64,000 bases of DNA from Amblyomma americanum (GCF_052857255.1 NC_135500.1:101641394-101705393); one strand, 5' to 3'; positions 50,329 through 61,310 are shown, counted from the first letter of the stretch. Notes: generated from the letters alone by a model not told the origin. Program-made: numbers and translations.

Positions 50329-51890
50329 GAGCGTCTCCAGCGTCTTTTACGATCATCCTCTTTGACAGAGGCGGCATGGCGTTGTCGACGCAGTCCAACT
50401 GCTCATCCTGAGGTGCTTCCGTTTGCATGCCAGGAGCTGTTGTGCCCTCAAGGTGCCCCTGATTTTACACCTTCCGCCGGGGCTGTGGCCCAGCCAGTTG
50501 GCAGGAATTTCAGTGAGTTTTTCTTCCATTTCTGGGATATTGCTCAGTCGCTCCTTCTGGTTGATCGCGATGACGTTTCCGCACACCTATTTTATGCAGG
50601 CTAGCCGCAGGTTGCCGCTGAACTTCATGATGGTCTTATGGCTCCGCCAACACCAGGTGAAATCAAGGAGGCGTTAGATTCTATAAAACGAGGCTTAGCG
50701 CCTGGGCTAGATGCTCTTCCCATTTAGTTTTATTTACAATTCTGGCATATTGTAGGCCCAATTTTCTCGCAAGTGTTAAAAATATGTTTCACTCGGCACG
50801 TCTTTCTCGATTCATTAAAAGAGGCCGCATTGTTCTGATTGCTAAAAAGACTCCTTTGTCCACATTTTCGGCCGAATGGCGCCCTATCACTTTACTAAAA
50901 TTCAGATTATAAAGTATTGACAAAATTACTCGTTCGCCGTCTATGGTCTCTTCTCCCGTCCCTCATTTCCTGCCACCAGGTTTTCTCGGTCCACGGTCGT
51001 GAAATACATTTTTTATTTTCCGTAATGCAAGATATCCAAGAGTATACTTTACGGCGGCACGCATAGGGTCTTCTTGTTTCCCTCAATCAAGAGAAGGCGT
51101 TCGATTTTTTAGAGCATGAGCATATTTACGGTAAACTGGATGCTTTCGGTTTGCCACCATCTTTCGTGCTTCTCAATAAAGAGATGTACAGAGACATTTC
51201 AAGCACTCTGTTCCTCGATGGCTGAGAATGTACCGCATTTGGTGTTGACTCGGCGTCCGTCAAGGTTGTCCGCTGTCCGCCCTATTGTTTGTCTTAGCAT
51301 TAGAGCCTTTCCTCCTACCAGTCAATCACCCTCTCTTATTCGCTGTCTGGCGTTGCCAGGCAGTGAGGCAGTACGCGTCACTGCTTATGCAGATGACATC
51401 ACACTCTACTTAGCTAGCCGCCGCGGTGGCCGATTGGTTATATCGCTCGGCTACTGGCCTGAAAGATGCGGGTTCGATCTCGGCCGTGGCGGTCGAATTT
51501 CGATGGAGGCGAAATTCTAGAGGCCCGTGTACTGTGCGATGTCCGTGCACGTTAAAAAACCCCAGGCGGCCGAAGTTCCTGGTGCCCTTCAATACGGCGT
51601 CTCGAATAGCCTGAGTCGCTTTGGGACGTTAAACCACCATATACCAAACCAAACTCTACTTAACTGATGAACGCAGCCTGCTGGAAGCTTTAAACGTTTT
51701 TCGTGGGTACGCCTCCTTTTCGGCGGCTGCTCTTAATTATTCGAAGAGTCACTACTTTTTTGAGGGGTCTCCTCCCAGACGTATTACATCTGCGATACCT
51801 TTGCAGTGGTGTGCGCAGATGCGCATTTTAGGTTTGACCTATGACTGTGCTGGAATATGGGATGGTATGTAGTCTTCAGTCGTAGAGGGC
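50329..51890 (+). pseudogene. Linker and RT of LINE B
   Basis: ERLQRLLRSSSLTEAAWRCRRSPTAHPEVLPF follows the stop. Then IKEALDSIKRGLAPGLDALP, NSDYKVLTKLLVRRLWSLLPS, GLLVSLNQEKAFDFLEHEHIYGKLDAFGLPPSF, and VRVTAYADDITLYLA (catalytic YADD intact, about 51378-51420). The SINE interrupts immediately after YADDITLYLA. After it, LLEALNVFRGYASFSAAALNYSKS continues. Stops occur in most segments. Confidence 0.8.
51416..51652 (+). mobile_element. Ruka-like SINE in the RT of LINE B
   Basis: Full-length: ccgccgcggtggccgattgg head, B box gggttcgatctcgg, the shared middle domain, then ctgagtcgctttgggacgtt and an accatataccaaacca tail. Target duplication actctacttagct (51403-51415) and actctacttaact (51653-51665), 12/13 identical. 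Same family as 4660-4899. Confidence 0.88.
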
Positions 51891-51939
51891 CTTACAGGTC
51901 GTGTGCGGAGGGCCCAGACATTTCACCTGCCTCTGCTTA

Positions 51940-52065
51940 AGAGCAGAGGTGGTTTTTTGGGAAAAGTAAATGGCGCAATATCTGTCTCATATATAGCTGG
52001 ACACCTGGACCACGCCGTAAGGGTTGGGATAAAGGAGAGAGAGTGAAAGAAGAAAGGAAGAAAGA
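51940..52065 (-). mobile_element. SINE family 2 tail fragment, minus
   Basis: The 3' half only: ttttttgggaaaagtaaatggcgcaatatctgtctcatatat...cacgccgtaagggttgggataaag. It abuts LINE B on the left. Confidence 0.7.
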
Positions 52066-52336
52066 GGTGAGTAAATATTTTTACTTCTTTCTTGCTATCC
52101 TTCGCTTTCTTCTCTTTCTTCTTCTCCGTAGGTCCCGTTTTCCTGCTTCGCCAAATAAACCTCTCGAATTGGCCAGATTAACTGAGAATATGGATTTATT
52201 TATACACTTTATGACAACAATAAAAAGTACAGTGCAGGTAAAGTGACAGCAGCATAGATGCAGAATAACTGAGCTGGGCCGCTCTTGGACTTAGGATAGT
52301 CCGTCGTCCTAAGCGAGCATGCGGGAGGAAGTCCGT

Positions 52337-53082
52337 CTCCTACCGAGCTCCGGCCTCCACTGCCGCCCCGCTCAGAGCTCGCGGCCGTCACAGGGTTTCC
52401 TCCCAAAAGCAATCAATCTTTCGGCACTCCCACGTTCCCAACGTCACTTTTCCGCCGATTTCTGGGAATGGATGTATCGCAGACGGGGCTGGGACGCCGA
52501 CGCGTCTGGGCCTCGGTCTGCCATGTCAGGAAACCCATTCCCGCGGAAAAGCGCAAATTTACCACCAGTGGCTCCGAGGTTCAGCAAAGAAAAGCGCAAA
52601 CCCAGCCACCTAACTAACGCGCGGGGTGTGGTTCGCCGAAGGCGTTCGGAGATCCGTGTCCTAAATGGTGCGCGAAGCGCCGTCTATGGAGACACATGGT
52701 GCCTCCCATGTCAATGCGAGAACAAGACACGGCACACTCATGCTCTCTCTACGCAAAATCGGAGTTGTCCCGCGTTAACAAACAGATCAAAAGCCGGGTG
52801 ATGAACGCGCGGACCGTGTCGCCTAAGGCGCCCGGCCTCCGCTCGGACCGTCAAACATAAGGCAAACCGAAGTTCCCCCTCGGAAGCGCGCGGCCTCTCG
52901 GCCACGAGGCTCGGGGGTGCAACTGCACAGAACGCGACTGCGCACCACAAACCAAAGACAAACAAATGTTTCTCCCGAAGACGCTTGGCGTCTTGGCGAC
53001 GCGGCCTCGGGGGTGCAAATGCAAAAAAATAACATACAAGCAAAATAGACGCGAACAAGATGAAGCGCATGACGACCGTACA
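52337..53082 (-). repeat. 3' LTR (left copy) of the Gmr1-like element
   Basis: Alignable with 55793-56626 from ctcctaccgag to gcatgacgacc. Read on the minus strand it begins TGTACGGTCG at 53082. The low-coordinate side probably extends to around 52200, because aataaa (minus) occurs at about 52198-52203, but the other LTR is truncated there so this is not provable. A run of CTCGGGGGTGCAA words occurs twice within it. Confidence 0.8.
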
Positions 53083-53093
53083 CGCCCCTTCTA
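53083..53093 (-). promoter_or_regulatory. Polypurine tract of the Gmr1-like element
   Basis: On the minus strand, agaaggggcg lies directly before TGTACGG of the 3' LTR. It is in the expected position and composition for a plus-strand primer. Confidence 0.6.
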
Positions 53094-53398
53094 AGATTGT
53101 TGCAACAGCCTCACTGGTTGTTGCACACGATACGTAAAATAATTAAAGGTCGTCGTTAGCGCTACCCTCAAGCCCAGAATGCAAGTGTTACATAGAAATA
53201 ATATGGTGTCGCGTTACATAATACACAAAACAGTCGCCACACGCGAGGCGTACAAAATGACACTATGCAGATACATCTCACGAAAACACCCCCTGAAGTG
53301 GTCCCTATGCTTGCCCTCGGAAACCACAGGTGGCGACAGCTATTTCTGGTGTTCAGCTCGAGACTCCGTCCCCGCGTGAGCGGCAGGGCCAACTCTCT

Positions 53399-54049
53399 TC
53401 AAGCTGGATTTACGCCGGCTGGCTGGCTGGAGGTGAGATAGGCAAGGGGGTTGTGGTCGGACACGACATGCACGCGTGCTCCGTATACCAACGTGTCAAA
53501 CCGAAGGAGCGCCCAGATGACAGCAAAGGCCTCCCGCTCGATGGTTGCCCATCTCATCTGCGTGTCGTTGAACCGGTGGCTCGCAAACGATATGGGCAGC
53601 TCCCTGCCCGAGTCACTCATTTGCGCCAAGCACGCTCCCGCTGCAAACGCAGACGCATCCGCGAATAGCCAATACGTCTAATCAGGGTCGGGAGTCGAGA
53701 GCATCGTCGCCGTGCAAAGTGCCGCCTATAGTTTATTGAAAGCCTCGTCTTCCTCTTGGTTCCAAGGCAAACAATTCGCCACTTTCATTCCCGTAAGCGC
53801 GGTGAGGGGCCTAGCGATTTCTGCGTAGCTTTCGACGTAGCCTCTGTAGTAACCGCAGAGCCCTAGTTCACTCCTCAGGTCGCGTTTTGTGCGAGGTATC
53901 GCCAACTCACTGATGGCTGCAACCTTTTCGGGCTCAGGTCCATGCTGTCCCGATCCCACGACGTGCCCCAGGTATCTGATGTGCTGTGCCGCGCCCTGGC
54001 ATTTTTGCAGATTCGCTTTGAATGCCGCCTTGCGCAGAGCGCTGAGCAC
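53399..54049 (-). pseudogene. RT connection and RNase H of the Gmr1-like element
   Basis: KAAFKANLQKCQGAAQHIRYLGHVVGSG and IPRTKRDLRSELGLCGYYRGYVESYAEIARPLTAL (RT thumb/connection, frame ending at 53726). Then WLFADASAFAAGACLAQ (RNase H Asp), RWATIEREAFAVIWAL (Glu), and VHVVSDHNPLAYL (SDHxxL Asp-His). RNase H motifs are intact, but a frameshift near 54050 and a stop near 53680 break the ORF. Confidence 0.85.
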
Positions 54050-54052
54050 CGT

Positions 54053-55714
54053 TCAAAGGTGATCAAGGTGTTCCTCCCGTGTTCTGGAGAAAACTGCTAT
54101 ATCGTCCAAGTACGCGCAAGCATACTCTTGGTGTACTCTCAGCAGATCGTTCATGGCTCTTTGAAATGTCGCGGCGGCGTTTTTCAATCCCAACGGCATG
54201 ACGCGCCATGCGAACCGTCCGATATGGGTAACAAAGGCAGTTTTCTCCTGGCTTTCTTCGGCTAGTGGGATCTGCCAATACCCTCGTTTGAGGTCTATTA
54301 GGGTAATGAATTCCGCACCACCTACGTGAAAGATTAGTTCCTGTTGACGTGCCATAGGGAAAGCGTCGTCTACGGTTGCCGCGTTTAAGGCCCTGTATTC
54401 GTCACAAACCCTGAGTGAGCCATCCTTCTTAGTGACGCACACGACGTGGTGGGCGAACGCACTCAATGCTGGGTATATTAGCCTTAAATCTGGGAGCTCA
54501 TCTACCTGTCTAGCTACCTTCTTTTTAAGGAGCTCTGGCACGCGATATGCATAGCAATTTTTCGGGCTGTAGGCCTCAATGAGTTCGATCTTATGTTCTC
54601 CGATGCACGCCCTTCCTGGCAGCCCCTGAAACACATCCTCGTATGAATCAAACAGCTCGCGTATCTGCCGATCTCTGTCTGCAGTCAAATGCTGCGTCGC
54701 GCTGGCGGCCAGACCGTCACTGAGCTGCTCTACAGGCCACGGAGCACACTCAACTTCTCCGAACTGAATATCCACACCAAAAATAACGCTTGTGTGGCCT
54801 ACTCTTGCATGATAGGGGCAAAGATGGTTGGCATGCACAACCTTCCTTTTGCCGCCTTCTACTATTATTTCGTGCGAATTTTGGCGGGGTTTCGAGCTGA
54901 CCTTATAGGGGCCGCAAGAGCTCGCGTCGAGCTTTCCATGGCTGTCCGTACGAAACAAAATCACCTCATCGCCGATGTTGAAAGTTTTTGCGCGCGCACG
55001 GTGGTTGTAGTGCGTGGCGTATGCTCCCTGCTTCTCGGTGGCGGTCAGACCCGCCACTTCAGCCGCCGATTGCACCTGCTCCAGCAGTTTCTCCAAGTAT
55101 CGGGCTGCCGGTTCTCTCAGCGTGTTGGGAATATCTACCTCTCCTACCCATGTTTTCTTTAGTATAGAGAAGGGTCCGGTTGGGCGTCTACCGTATAGCA
55201 TTTGGAATGAAGAAACTCCCGTCGTGTCATGCGGCACCTCCCGGTATGTCCAGAGCAGGAAAGGTATGCATTTGTCCCAGTTGCGCCTGGCATTCTCGAT
55301 AACATGATACAGCATGTTTTTGAAAACGCGGTACCACCTTTCTGTGGAACCGTTGCTCTCGTGGTGCTCCGCCGTAGAGAACCGCGGCGAGCTGCTGATT
55401 TTCTCACAGAAGAATTGCGTCATCTGCGCCGCAAAATTAGTGCCCTGGTCACTGCATATCGTCTCTGGTACGCCAGTGCGTGAGAAAATCTCGAGGAGCG
55501 CGTCACACGTTTTGCGTGCTGTAAGCGCCGTTTGGCACACGACCTCTGGCCATCGTGTGTGCAGGTCAGTGACGCAAAGTGCGTATTTGTGGCCCCTTGA
55601 TGATGGAGGACTCAGCGGTCCGACCACATCGACGTTCACTACCTGAAAGTGGTAACTAGGCCGCGTGAGTGGTGTGATAGGGACTCGGTCTGTTGTTCGG
55701 CGGTCGGACCTCAT
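54053..55714 (-). CDS. Integrase-RT fusion ORF (553 codons, open)
   Basis: One reading frame contains, in order: the integrase core NVDVVGPL (D29), ICSDQGTNF (D89) and SNGSTERWYRVFKN (E125), spacing D-59-D-35-E; GDEVILFRTDS and the GPY/F-like SSCGPYKV...VVHANHLCPYH (268-301); a linker; DSYEDVFQGLPGR; KIELIEAYSPKNCYAYRVPELLKKKV (RT start, about 375-400); VVCVTKKDGSLRVCDEYRALN; LIDLKRGYWQIPL (D474); PLGLKNAAATFQRAMNDLL; and YACAYLDDIAVFSRT (YLDD 535-538). There are no stops across the integrase-RT junction, so the order is not a rearrangement artefact of this copy. The HHCC finger is cut upstream (only CRTSHGC remains). The first Met (55714) is internal. It is not a complete pol. Confidence 0.88.
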   Translation of the reverse strand: MRSDRRTTDRVPITPLTRPSYHFQVVNVDVVGPLSPPSSRGHKYALCVTDLHTRWPEVVCQTALTARKTCDALLEIFSRTGVPETICSDQGTNFAAQMTQFFCEKISSSPRFSTAEHHESNGSTERWYRVFKNMLYHVIENARRNWDKCIPFLLWTYREVPHDTTGVSSFQMLYGRRPTGPFSILKKTWVGEVDIPNTLREPAARYLEKLLEQVQSAAEVAGLTATEKQGAYATHYNHRARAKTFNIGDEVILFRTDSHGKLDASSCGPYKVSSKPRQNSHEIIVEGGKRKVVHANHLCPYHARVGHTSVIFGVDIQFGEVECAPWPVEQLSDGLAASATQHLTADRDRQIRELFDSYEDVFQGLPGRACIGEHKIELIEAYSPKNCYAYRVPELLKKKVARQVDELPDLRLIYPALSAFAHHVVCVTKKDGSLRVCDEYRALNAATVDDAFPMARQQELIFHVGGAEFITLIDLKRGYWQIPLAEESQEKTAFVTHIGRFAWRVMPLGLKNAAATFQRAMNDLLRVHQEYACAYLDDIAVFSRTREEHLDHL

Positions 55715-55792
55715 TTGGCACCCATGACTGGTCCGACAATGCTTGTCGTTGATATCCGCATTGACTCCTGGCCAGTAGGCGCTGCCTCCTGC

Positions 55793-56626
55793 CTCCTACC
55801 GAGCACCGGCCTCCCCTGCCGCCCCGCTCAGAGCTCGCGGCCGTGACAGGGTTTCTTCCCAAAAGCAATCATTCTTTCGGCACTCCCACATTCCCAACGT
55901 CACTTTCCCCCAGATTTCTGGGAATGGATGTATCGCAGACGGGGCTGGGACGCCGACGCATCTGTGCCTCGGTCCGCCTTGTCAGGAAACCCATTCCCGT
56001 GGAGAAGCGCAAATTTACGACCAGTGGTTCCGAGGTTCAGCAAAGAAGAGCTCAAACCCAGCCACCGAACTAACGCGCGGGGTGTGGTTCGCCAAAGGCG
56101 TTCGGAGACCCGTGCCCTAAATGATGCGCGAACCGCCGTCTATGGAGACACATGGTGCCTCCCATGACAATGCGAGAACAAGACCCGGCACACTCATGCT
56201 CTCTCTACGCAAAGTCGGAGTTGACCCACGTTAACAAACACATGTAAGCCGGGTGATGAACGCGCGGACCGTGTCGTCTAAGGCGCCCGGCCTCCGCTCG
56301 GACCGACAAACAAAAGACAAACCGAAGTTCCCCCGCGGAGGCGCGCGGCCTCTCGGCCACGCGGCTCGGGGGTATTTCACTACCCAGTGAAGAGTTCGAC
56401 TCAAGACTCGTACGCTCTAACCAGCGTCAGGTTCAAACACTATGGTCCTTCGTCAGAAGCAATTAAGAGTAACTGCACAGAACGTGACTGCGCACCACAA
56501 ACCAAAGACAAACAAAAGTTTCCCCCGAAGACGCCTGGCGCCTTGGCGACGCGGCCTCGGGGGTGCAAATGCAAAAAAAGACATACAAGCAAAAGAGACG
56601 CGAAAAAGCTGAAGCGCATGACGACC
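55793..56626 (-). repeat. 5' LTR (right copy) of the Gmr1-like element, partial
   Basis: Homologous to 52337-53082. It has a 97-bp segment (56374-56470) absent from the other LTR, where two bases stand instead. The low side ends at a junction with integrase coding, and the high side meets a SINE fragment with about 7 bases of the expected terminus changed. The two LTRs differ at perhaps 5-7% by eye. Confidence 0.78.
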
Positions 56627-56634
56627 TTATAAGG

Positions 56635-56822
56635 TACCGTAGTGGAGGGCTCCGGAATAATTTCGCCCACCAGGGGATCTTTAACGTGCACTGAAATCGC
56701 ACAGCACGCGAGCGCGTTAGCGTTTTTCGTCCATAAAAGCGCAGCCGCCGCGGTCGGGTTCGAACCCGGGAACTCCGGATCAGTAGCTAAGTGTTCTAAC
56801 TACTGTGCCACTGAGGCTACCG
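56635..56822 (-). mobile_element. SINE family 2 with complete tRNA head, minus
   Basis: On the minus strand the head reads tagcctcagtggcacagtag (A-box-like), then cggagttcccgggttcgaacccg (B box), then ccgcggcggctgcgc, ttttatggacg, and the middle domain. It is truncated before the pyrimidine tract. It is the only family 2 copy here with both promoter boxes. Confidence 0.8.
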
Positions 56823-57314
56823 GAGGTGGGGCCAGCGGAGGAGCGCTGACCTTCCAGCGTTCAAAAAGTGTACGAGAGGAGAGGGAACAGCGCGAAGACT
56901 CTTAAATTCTAATTTTGACCACAGATAGCCTTTACAAAGCGCGTTGTGAAGTTTCTTGCTCGACAATATTTTTGAATAGGCATGCTTTAGCACCCCAGCC
57001 AAACTTCAACTTTATTAGAGCCCCTTTCTGAGCCCCTTTAAAGATTTCCAGCAGGTCAAAATTATTCCGGAGTCCCCCACTACGGTGGAGGGCGCTGCGA
57101 TCACCGAAGTGAGCGGACGCGTTCACATCGGCTCTGTCTTCTACAAATGATTTCGCAGTGATTTCAACTGCATTTCATCGCCAACCTTTCAACAACGAAT
57201 TCGTGAAGTCGAGAGGCACCGACGGATACCTAGTTTTTAGGTGGGCCACATTTCTTCGCAGAGATATTGCACTTTCTGCGCTCCGACCCCGCCATAGCCT
57301 CACTAGGTTTAGGC
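56823..57314. other. Interval with a SINE scrap
   Basis: Mostly unassigned. 57043-57085 (aaagatttccagcaggtcaaaattattccggagtcccccactacgg) is a piece of the family 2 middle domain, plus strand. The rest shows no motif. Confidence 0.5.
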
Positions 57315-57429
57315 GTGTACGCCAGACGCTAGGCCTAGCCGGCGCAACCGCTGCGCTTCGCTGACAGACGCGGCGACACGTATACGGACTCTCTCCAACG
57401 AAGCGGCACAAGCCGACGAACGTGACTCA

Positions 57430-58940
57430 AGAATGAACGTGCAAGTGATGAGGGAAGACATTTCCGCCGACGTAAATACCGAAGCCGGATGGAAGACCAC
57501 CGGAGCGCGGCGTTCGAGACCCTGAGACCACGGTGCGAATTCGACGCACGACATCGATGCAAGAGGGAACGCGCCTGGCACCGGCCAGCAATGTGCGAAG
57601 CCCATGCATGTCAAAGGAAAGGTTTTCAAAGCGGGACGCATGCCCAGACTACCGAAGGAGGAAATTAAAATTGTGCTTCGACCTAAAGGCGGCCTCGACA
57701 TCGTTAAGGTCGGCGCCACGACGGACACCGACGCAATCTTCGCGGCCGCCGACATAACAGGAGACGAAAGTGCGGAAGACACGGTCTGTCCGAACTCGTA
57801 CCAGAACATCGTCGTCGTCAGAACAGAGAAACGAGCGAACGCGGCCGCTATGCCAAGCTGCGGCAAATTCACATCAAAGGGAAACCGCACAAAGTGAACG
57901 CGTACGAAACGGCACCCGATAATACAACCAAGGGAGTGATTCGTGGCATCCCCCCGAGCACTGGACGAGAACATTGTAAACCCGAGAAACCCACTGGCAC
58001 TGGCGGCCAAACGCATAGGCACTAAGACCACGGTTGTAATTGCCTTCGACGGACTCAAAGGGCCCAACCTCGTTAGGTACGGCGCAACACTCGTTCGTTG
58101 CACGTTGTATCGCATGCAAATTGACACTTGTTACAAGTTTGGACGCCTCGGCCACCGCGTGGACGTTTGCCGAAATCCCGCCAACCGCATTTGCAGGCCG
58201 CAACCCAGACCAGGGGCACCAATGGTCGCCCAAGTGTAACCTATGCGGCGGCGCTCACATGACGGCCGACAAGGCCTGCAAAGCAACGTACAAGACTCCG
58301 TATGTGATTCGCAGGCGACGATGGGAGCGCCTAAACGCACATGCCCAACTGACACAGCAAGACTTCCCACCCATCCAGCCGCACAGACCCAGATCCACGT
58401 CGCGTTCGCGTGGCCGGTCCCGGTCCCGCAGTCGTCAAAGGCACAACCGCGCTCCGACAAGATCGAGATCCAGGACGCCAACTCCCGGAGACAAGGTGAG
58501 CTGGGCGGCCACAGTCTGGGGCATCGCGCGGGAGGGGGTCGTAACAGCGCCTGCAGTCCCAGAGCAGAATCAAAAAGCCGATAATGTCATTTTAGATGCG
58601 CTAAGGAAAGAGAACGCGGTAATGCGCGAACAAGTTCAAAAACTAATGCAAGAGATGCGAAAACTCAGACGCGAGCGTGCCGGGATGAACACAACAAACA
58701 GAATGCACAACAGCAGTAACCGGCGAGCGTTCCTGACGCGGACGCGCCCGCCCCGAAGAAACGGGCGATACAACAACACCACGAGGGCGGATTCGAGAGC
58801 CAGGTGCGAGTGGAAATTACTGACATCAAGAAAATGCTATGCACAATGCAAGGTACCATTCGGACCCTACACGCAAAATTCCTCGGCCTCGCAAACAGGA
58901 GCAATAACCTTGAAGGAAACATGCAGATAATACTGAATCA
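57430..58940 (+). pseudogene. ORF1 of LINE G
   Basis: MHVKGKVFKAGRMPRLPKEEIKIVLRPKGGLDIVKV (57604 onward) is an I-group ORF1 start similar to PRLHPEDIVIILNPR of LINE E. Later pieces, in other frames: VNAYETAPDNTTKGVIRGIPPS; knuckles DTCYKFGRLGHRVDVC (first finger partly damaged), and, frameshifted, CNLCGGAHMTADKAC (about 58240-58280). Then an RS-rich tract RPRSTSRSRGRSRSRSRQRH and a Glu/Arg-rich heptad-like segment ILDALRKENAVMREQVQKLM. Confidence 0.78.
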
Positions 58941-59039
58941 CTCCGTATTCACGCAACACGGACAGGCACCGGAGAGCAGTGATGCGGGACCGAACCACCA
59001 TCAATGGCAGCCGGGTAACTTGCATCAGCATTAACATGG

Positions 59040-59954
59040 CCAACGATAACCAAGGGATAGTAATATGGCAGTGGAACTGCCGCGGCTTCGTTCTACAGCA
59101 GGACGTTCTACAGCAACACATCAGGCACGCAACACGTAAAGCGGACGTAATATTACTTCAATAAATGCTCTCCAACGCGGCTACCTTAACAGGCTACAAA
59201 ACGCAAGGCAGCAAAATCGAGGGAAGGGTGCATGCACGCTCGTTAGGAAGCGTCTCACATTCGTTGTCCTCGAACTAAGCGGCGTCCAGATGGAACGCGC
59301 TCTCATCGAACTGATACCCACCAAGCAGAGAAAACAAATTATATTCATACTGAAGGTATACAGCAGCCCGTCGAAAAGCCGCCAACGCTTCCGAGCGCTG
59401 TTTCAGAAGACGCTCAAGATTGCCCGGTCCCGGACGCTGATTGAATGGGGAAATTTCAACGCGCAAACACGGCATGGGGTTACGGCTACAGCACGACCAA
59501 GGGAAGACAACTCAGACAAGATGCGCAGGAACTCGACTTCACTTTACTTACGGATCCGGCGCACCCGACGAGAATCTGTAACTCCACTACCAGAGACACG
59601 ACCCCGGACCTGACGTTCGTCCGAAATGCCGGGACGACGGCTACCACATGGAAAAACACGTCGACCGACCTGGAGAGTGATCACATGATTGTCGAATTAC
59701 ACGTACAGACTATGGATAAGGCGCAGGGCAGTAAGCGAAATTTCAAATGGACCAATTGGGAAGAATTCAGAAATAAACGAGACCAACAAGAGTGTTCAGG
59801 AGATACAATCACGAACATTGAAGCCTGGACCCGCTCGCTGGTTGCAGACGCCAAAGCGTCAGCCAAGACCGTCGAAAACGAGGTTGAATCTGACAAGATG
59901 GACAGCCACCTGGCGCATCTCATCGAGGCGAAGAACTCTGTCCTGGCCAGGTAG
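59040..59954 (+). pseudogene. Endonuclease domain of LINE G ORF2
   Basis: Start GIVIWQWNCRGFVLQQDVLQQHI, with ADVILLQ followed by a stop where QE is expected (59158-59163, ataataaatg). Then GKFQRANTAWGYGYSTTKGRQL, damaged from GDFNAPHTAWGY, DPAHPTRICNSTTRDTTPDLTFVRN, and TDLESDHMIVELHV (SDH intact, about 59670-59700). The frame from 59445 to 59954 is open. Confidence 0.78.
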
Positions 59955-60369
59955 AAGTGACAGACACTCAATCGGAGACTCAGAAAGAAAATAGCGGAGA
60001 TCAACCGCAACATCGAGGACCACTGCCGAACGCTCAACCGCCGGCTATGGGATGAGTTATGCAACGCAGTCGACGGCCAACTACACAACGGGAAATCGTG
60101 GAACCTGCTCAGGCATCTGTTGGACGAAACGAAGACCAACTCCCACCAGAGGAACTGCCTCGCACGTCTATTACACAAGGAGCTCGAGAAGCACGGTGAA
60201 GATGCAGTGACCGCCCGTTTACGAGCGAAGTACTTGCCGCACACTTCGACCGCACAACACGGCCCATATTAGGGGTTCCGAACGCAGAATTGGATAAGGA
60301 CTTTGACGTAAAGAGATCAGGACGGCGCTGCACAACCTCCACAGCAGATCGGCGCCGGGCCCCGACGGG

Positions 60370-61310
60370 GTGTCGAATCGCGCCCTAAAGAATCTCGCCG
60401 ACAGATCCATGGAACAGTTAACGGCATTCATCAATGAGTGCTGGCAGCGTGGCAGCCTCCCGCAACAGTGGAAAACTGCGAGAATGACACTAATTCCAAA
60501 ACCCAGAAAACCGCCGAGCCTCGACAACCTTCGCCCAATATCCCTAACGTCGTGCGTCGGCAAGACCACGGAGCACGCACTGCTTAACCGCTGGCAAGCC
60601 CACTTAAGCAGAAAGGGGCATACCCACCATCCATAATAGGATTCCGCCCCCAATTATTCACGCAAGACGCAATGTTACAACTGAAGCACCAGGTGCTTGA
60701 CAGCAAGACGGCAAGACCTTACACCAGATATCGCGGCTAAACCTAGGTGTACGCTCGTACAACTACGTTAAAAATTTTTTGACAGACAGGCGAGCTTTTT
60801 TAGTGGCAGGTGATATCCAGCTAGAAAAGCAAACGCTGGAAAGCACCGGCACCCCGCAGGGTTCCGTCGTCTCGCCCATGCTCTTCAACCTCGTCTTGAT
60901 CGGGCTAGCAGAAAAGCTGCGAAAACTCGAAGACGTCCGGCACACCATATACGCCGACGACATAACACTCTGGCTGCACGAAGGCAGCGACGGTCACATC
61001 GAAACGGCACTGAAACTAGCAATCGAGACAATAGAGGAATACCTTGTGGGTACGGGAATACTATGTTCCCTTACAAAGCCAGAACTCCTACTCTACCGCC
61101 CTACGCAGAGAGGCAGACCACCCGGGTGTGGTGAGAATGCGGCAACGACCAGACGAGAATACGAAGAGATCAGACTACGCACGAGCAACGGAGCAACCAT
61201 CCCGATACTGCACACAATTAGGGTCCTTGGCATGATAATCGAAGCCAATGGCGCGAACGGCGAAACGGTCGCTAAATTACAGCACAAGACGGCTAACGCC
61301 ATGTGAATCC
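60370..61310 (+). pseudogene. RT domain of LINE G
   Basis: FINECWQRGSLPQQWKTARMTLIPKPRKPPSLDNLRPISLTSCVGK (fingers), then a gap with frameshifts, then FLTDRRAFLVAGD, ESTGTPQGSVVSPMLFNLVLIGL (motif B), HTIYADDITLWLHEG (YADD intact, about 60950-60990), thumb IRVLGMIIEANGANGETV, and a stop at 61304. Palm A (DLKGAFDxVSH) is lost between about 60640 and 60740. Confidence 0.8.

Larger units (their letters stand above)
48421..51939 (+). mobile_element. L1/Tx1-like LINE copy B, with SINE insertion
   Basis: Plus-strand counterpart of LINE C: the C-terminal part of ORF1 (48421-49260), ORF2 from ATG 49312, RT to about 51890. It is 5'-truncated against LINE E and cut at 51939 by a SINE fragment before the C-terminal finger. 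A Ruka-like SINE lies inside RT at 51416-51652. Confidence 0.85.
52200..56626 (-). mobile_element. LTR retrotransposon with integrase upstream of RT (Gmr1-like order)
   Basis: Long direct repeats (52337-53082 and 55793-56626, about 740-830 bp, clearly homologous) flank an internal region on the minus strand. The coding order is integrase core and GPY/F, then RT and YLDD (one ORF, 54053-55714), then RT connection and RNase H (54049-53399), then about 300 bp to the 3' LTR. No integrase follows RNase H. Gag and protease are absent: the upstream LTR abuts the tail of the integrase HHCC finger (YWPGVNADIN...CRTSHGC). The copy is internally deleted. Integrase-before-RT in a Ty3/Gypsy-type pol is the hallmark of Gmr1-like elements (Goodwin and Poulter). 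Confidence 0.8.

Noticed and set aside
53726..55714. Integrated retrovirus
   Set aside because: No envelope-like sequence was seen. RNase H is followed closely by the LTR, and pol order and motifs are those of a Gypsy-type retrotransposon.
52337..56626. Segmental tandem duplication instead of LTRs
   Set aside because: The ~750-bp repeats flank integrase, RT and RNase H in correct orientation, and one begins TGT after a polypurine tract. That fits LTRs better.
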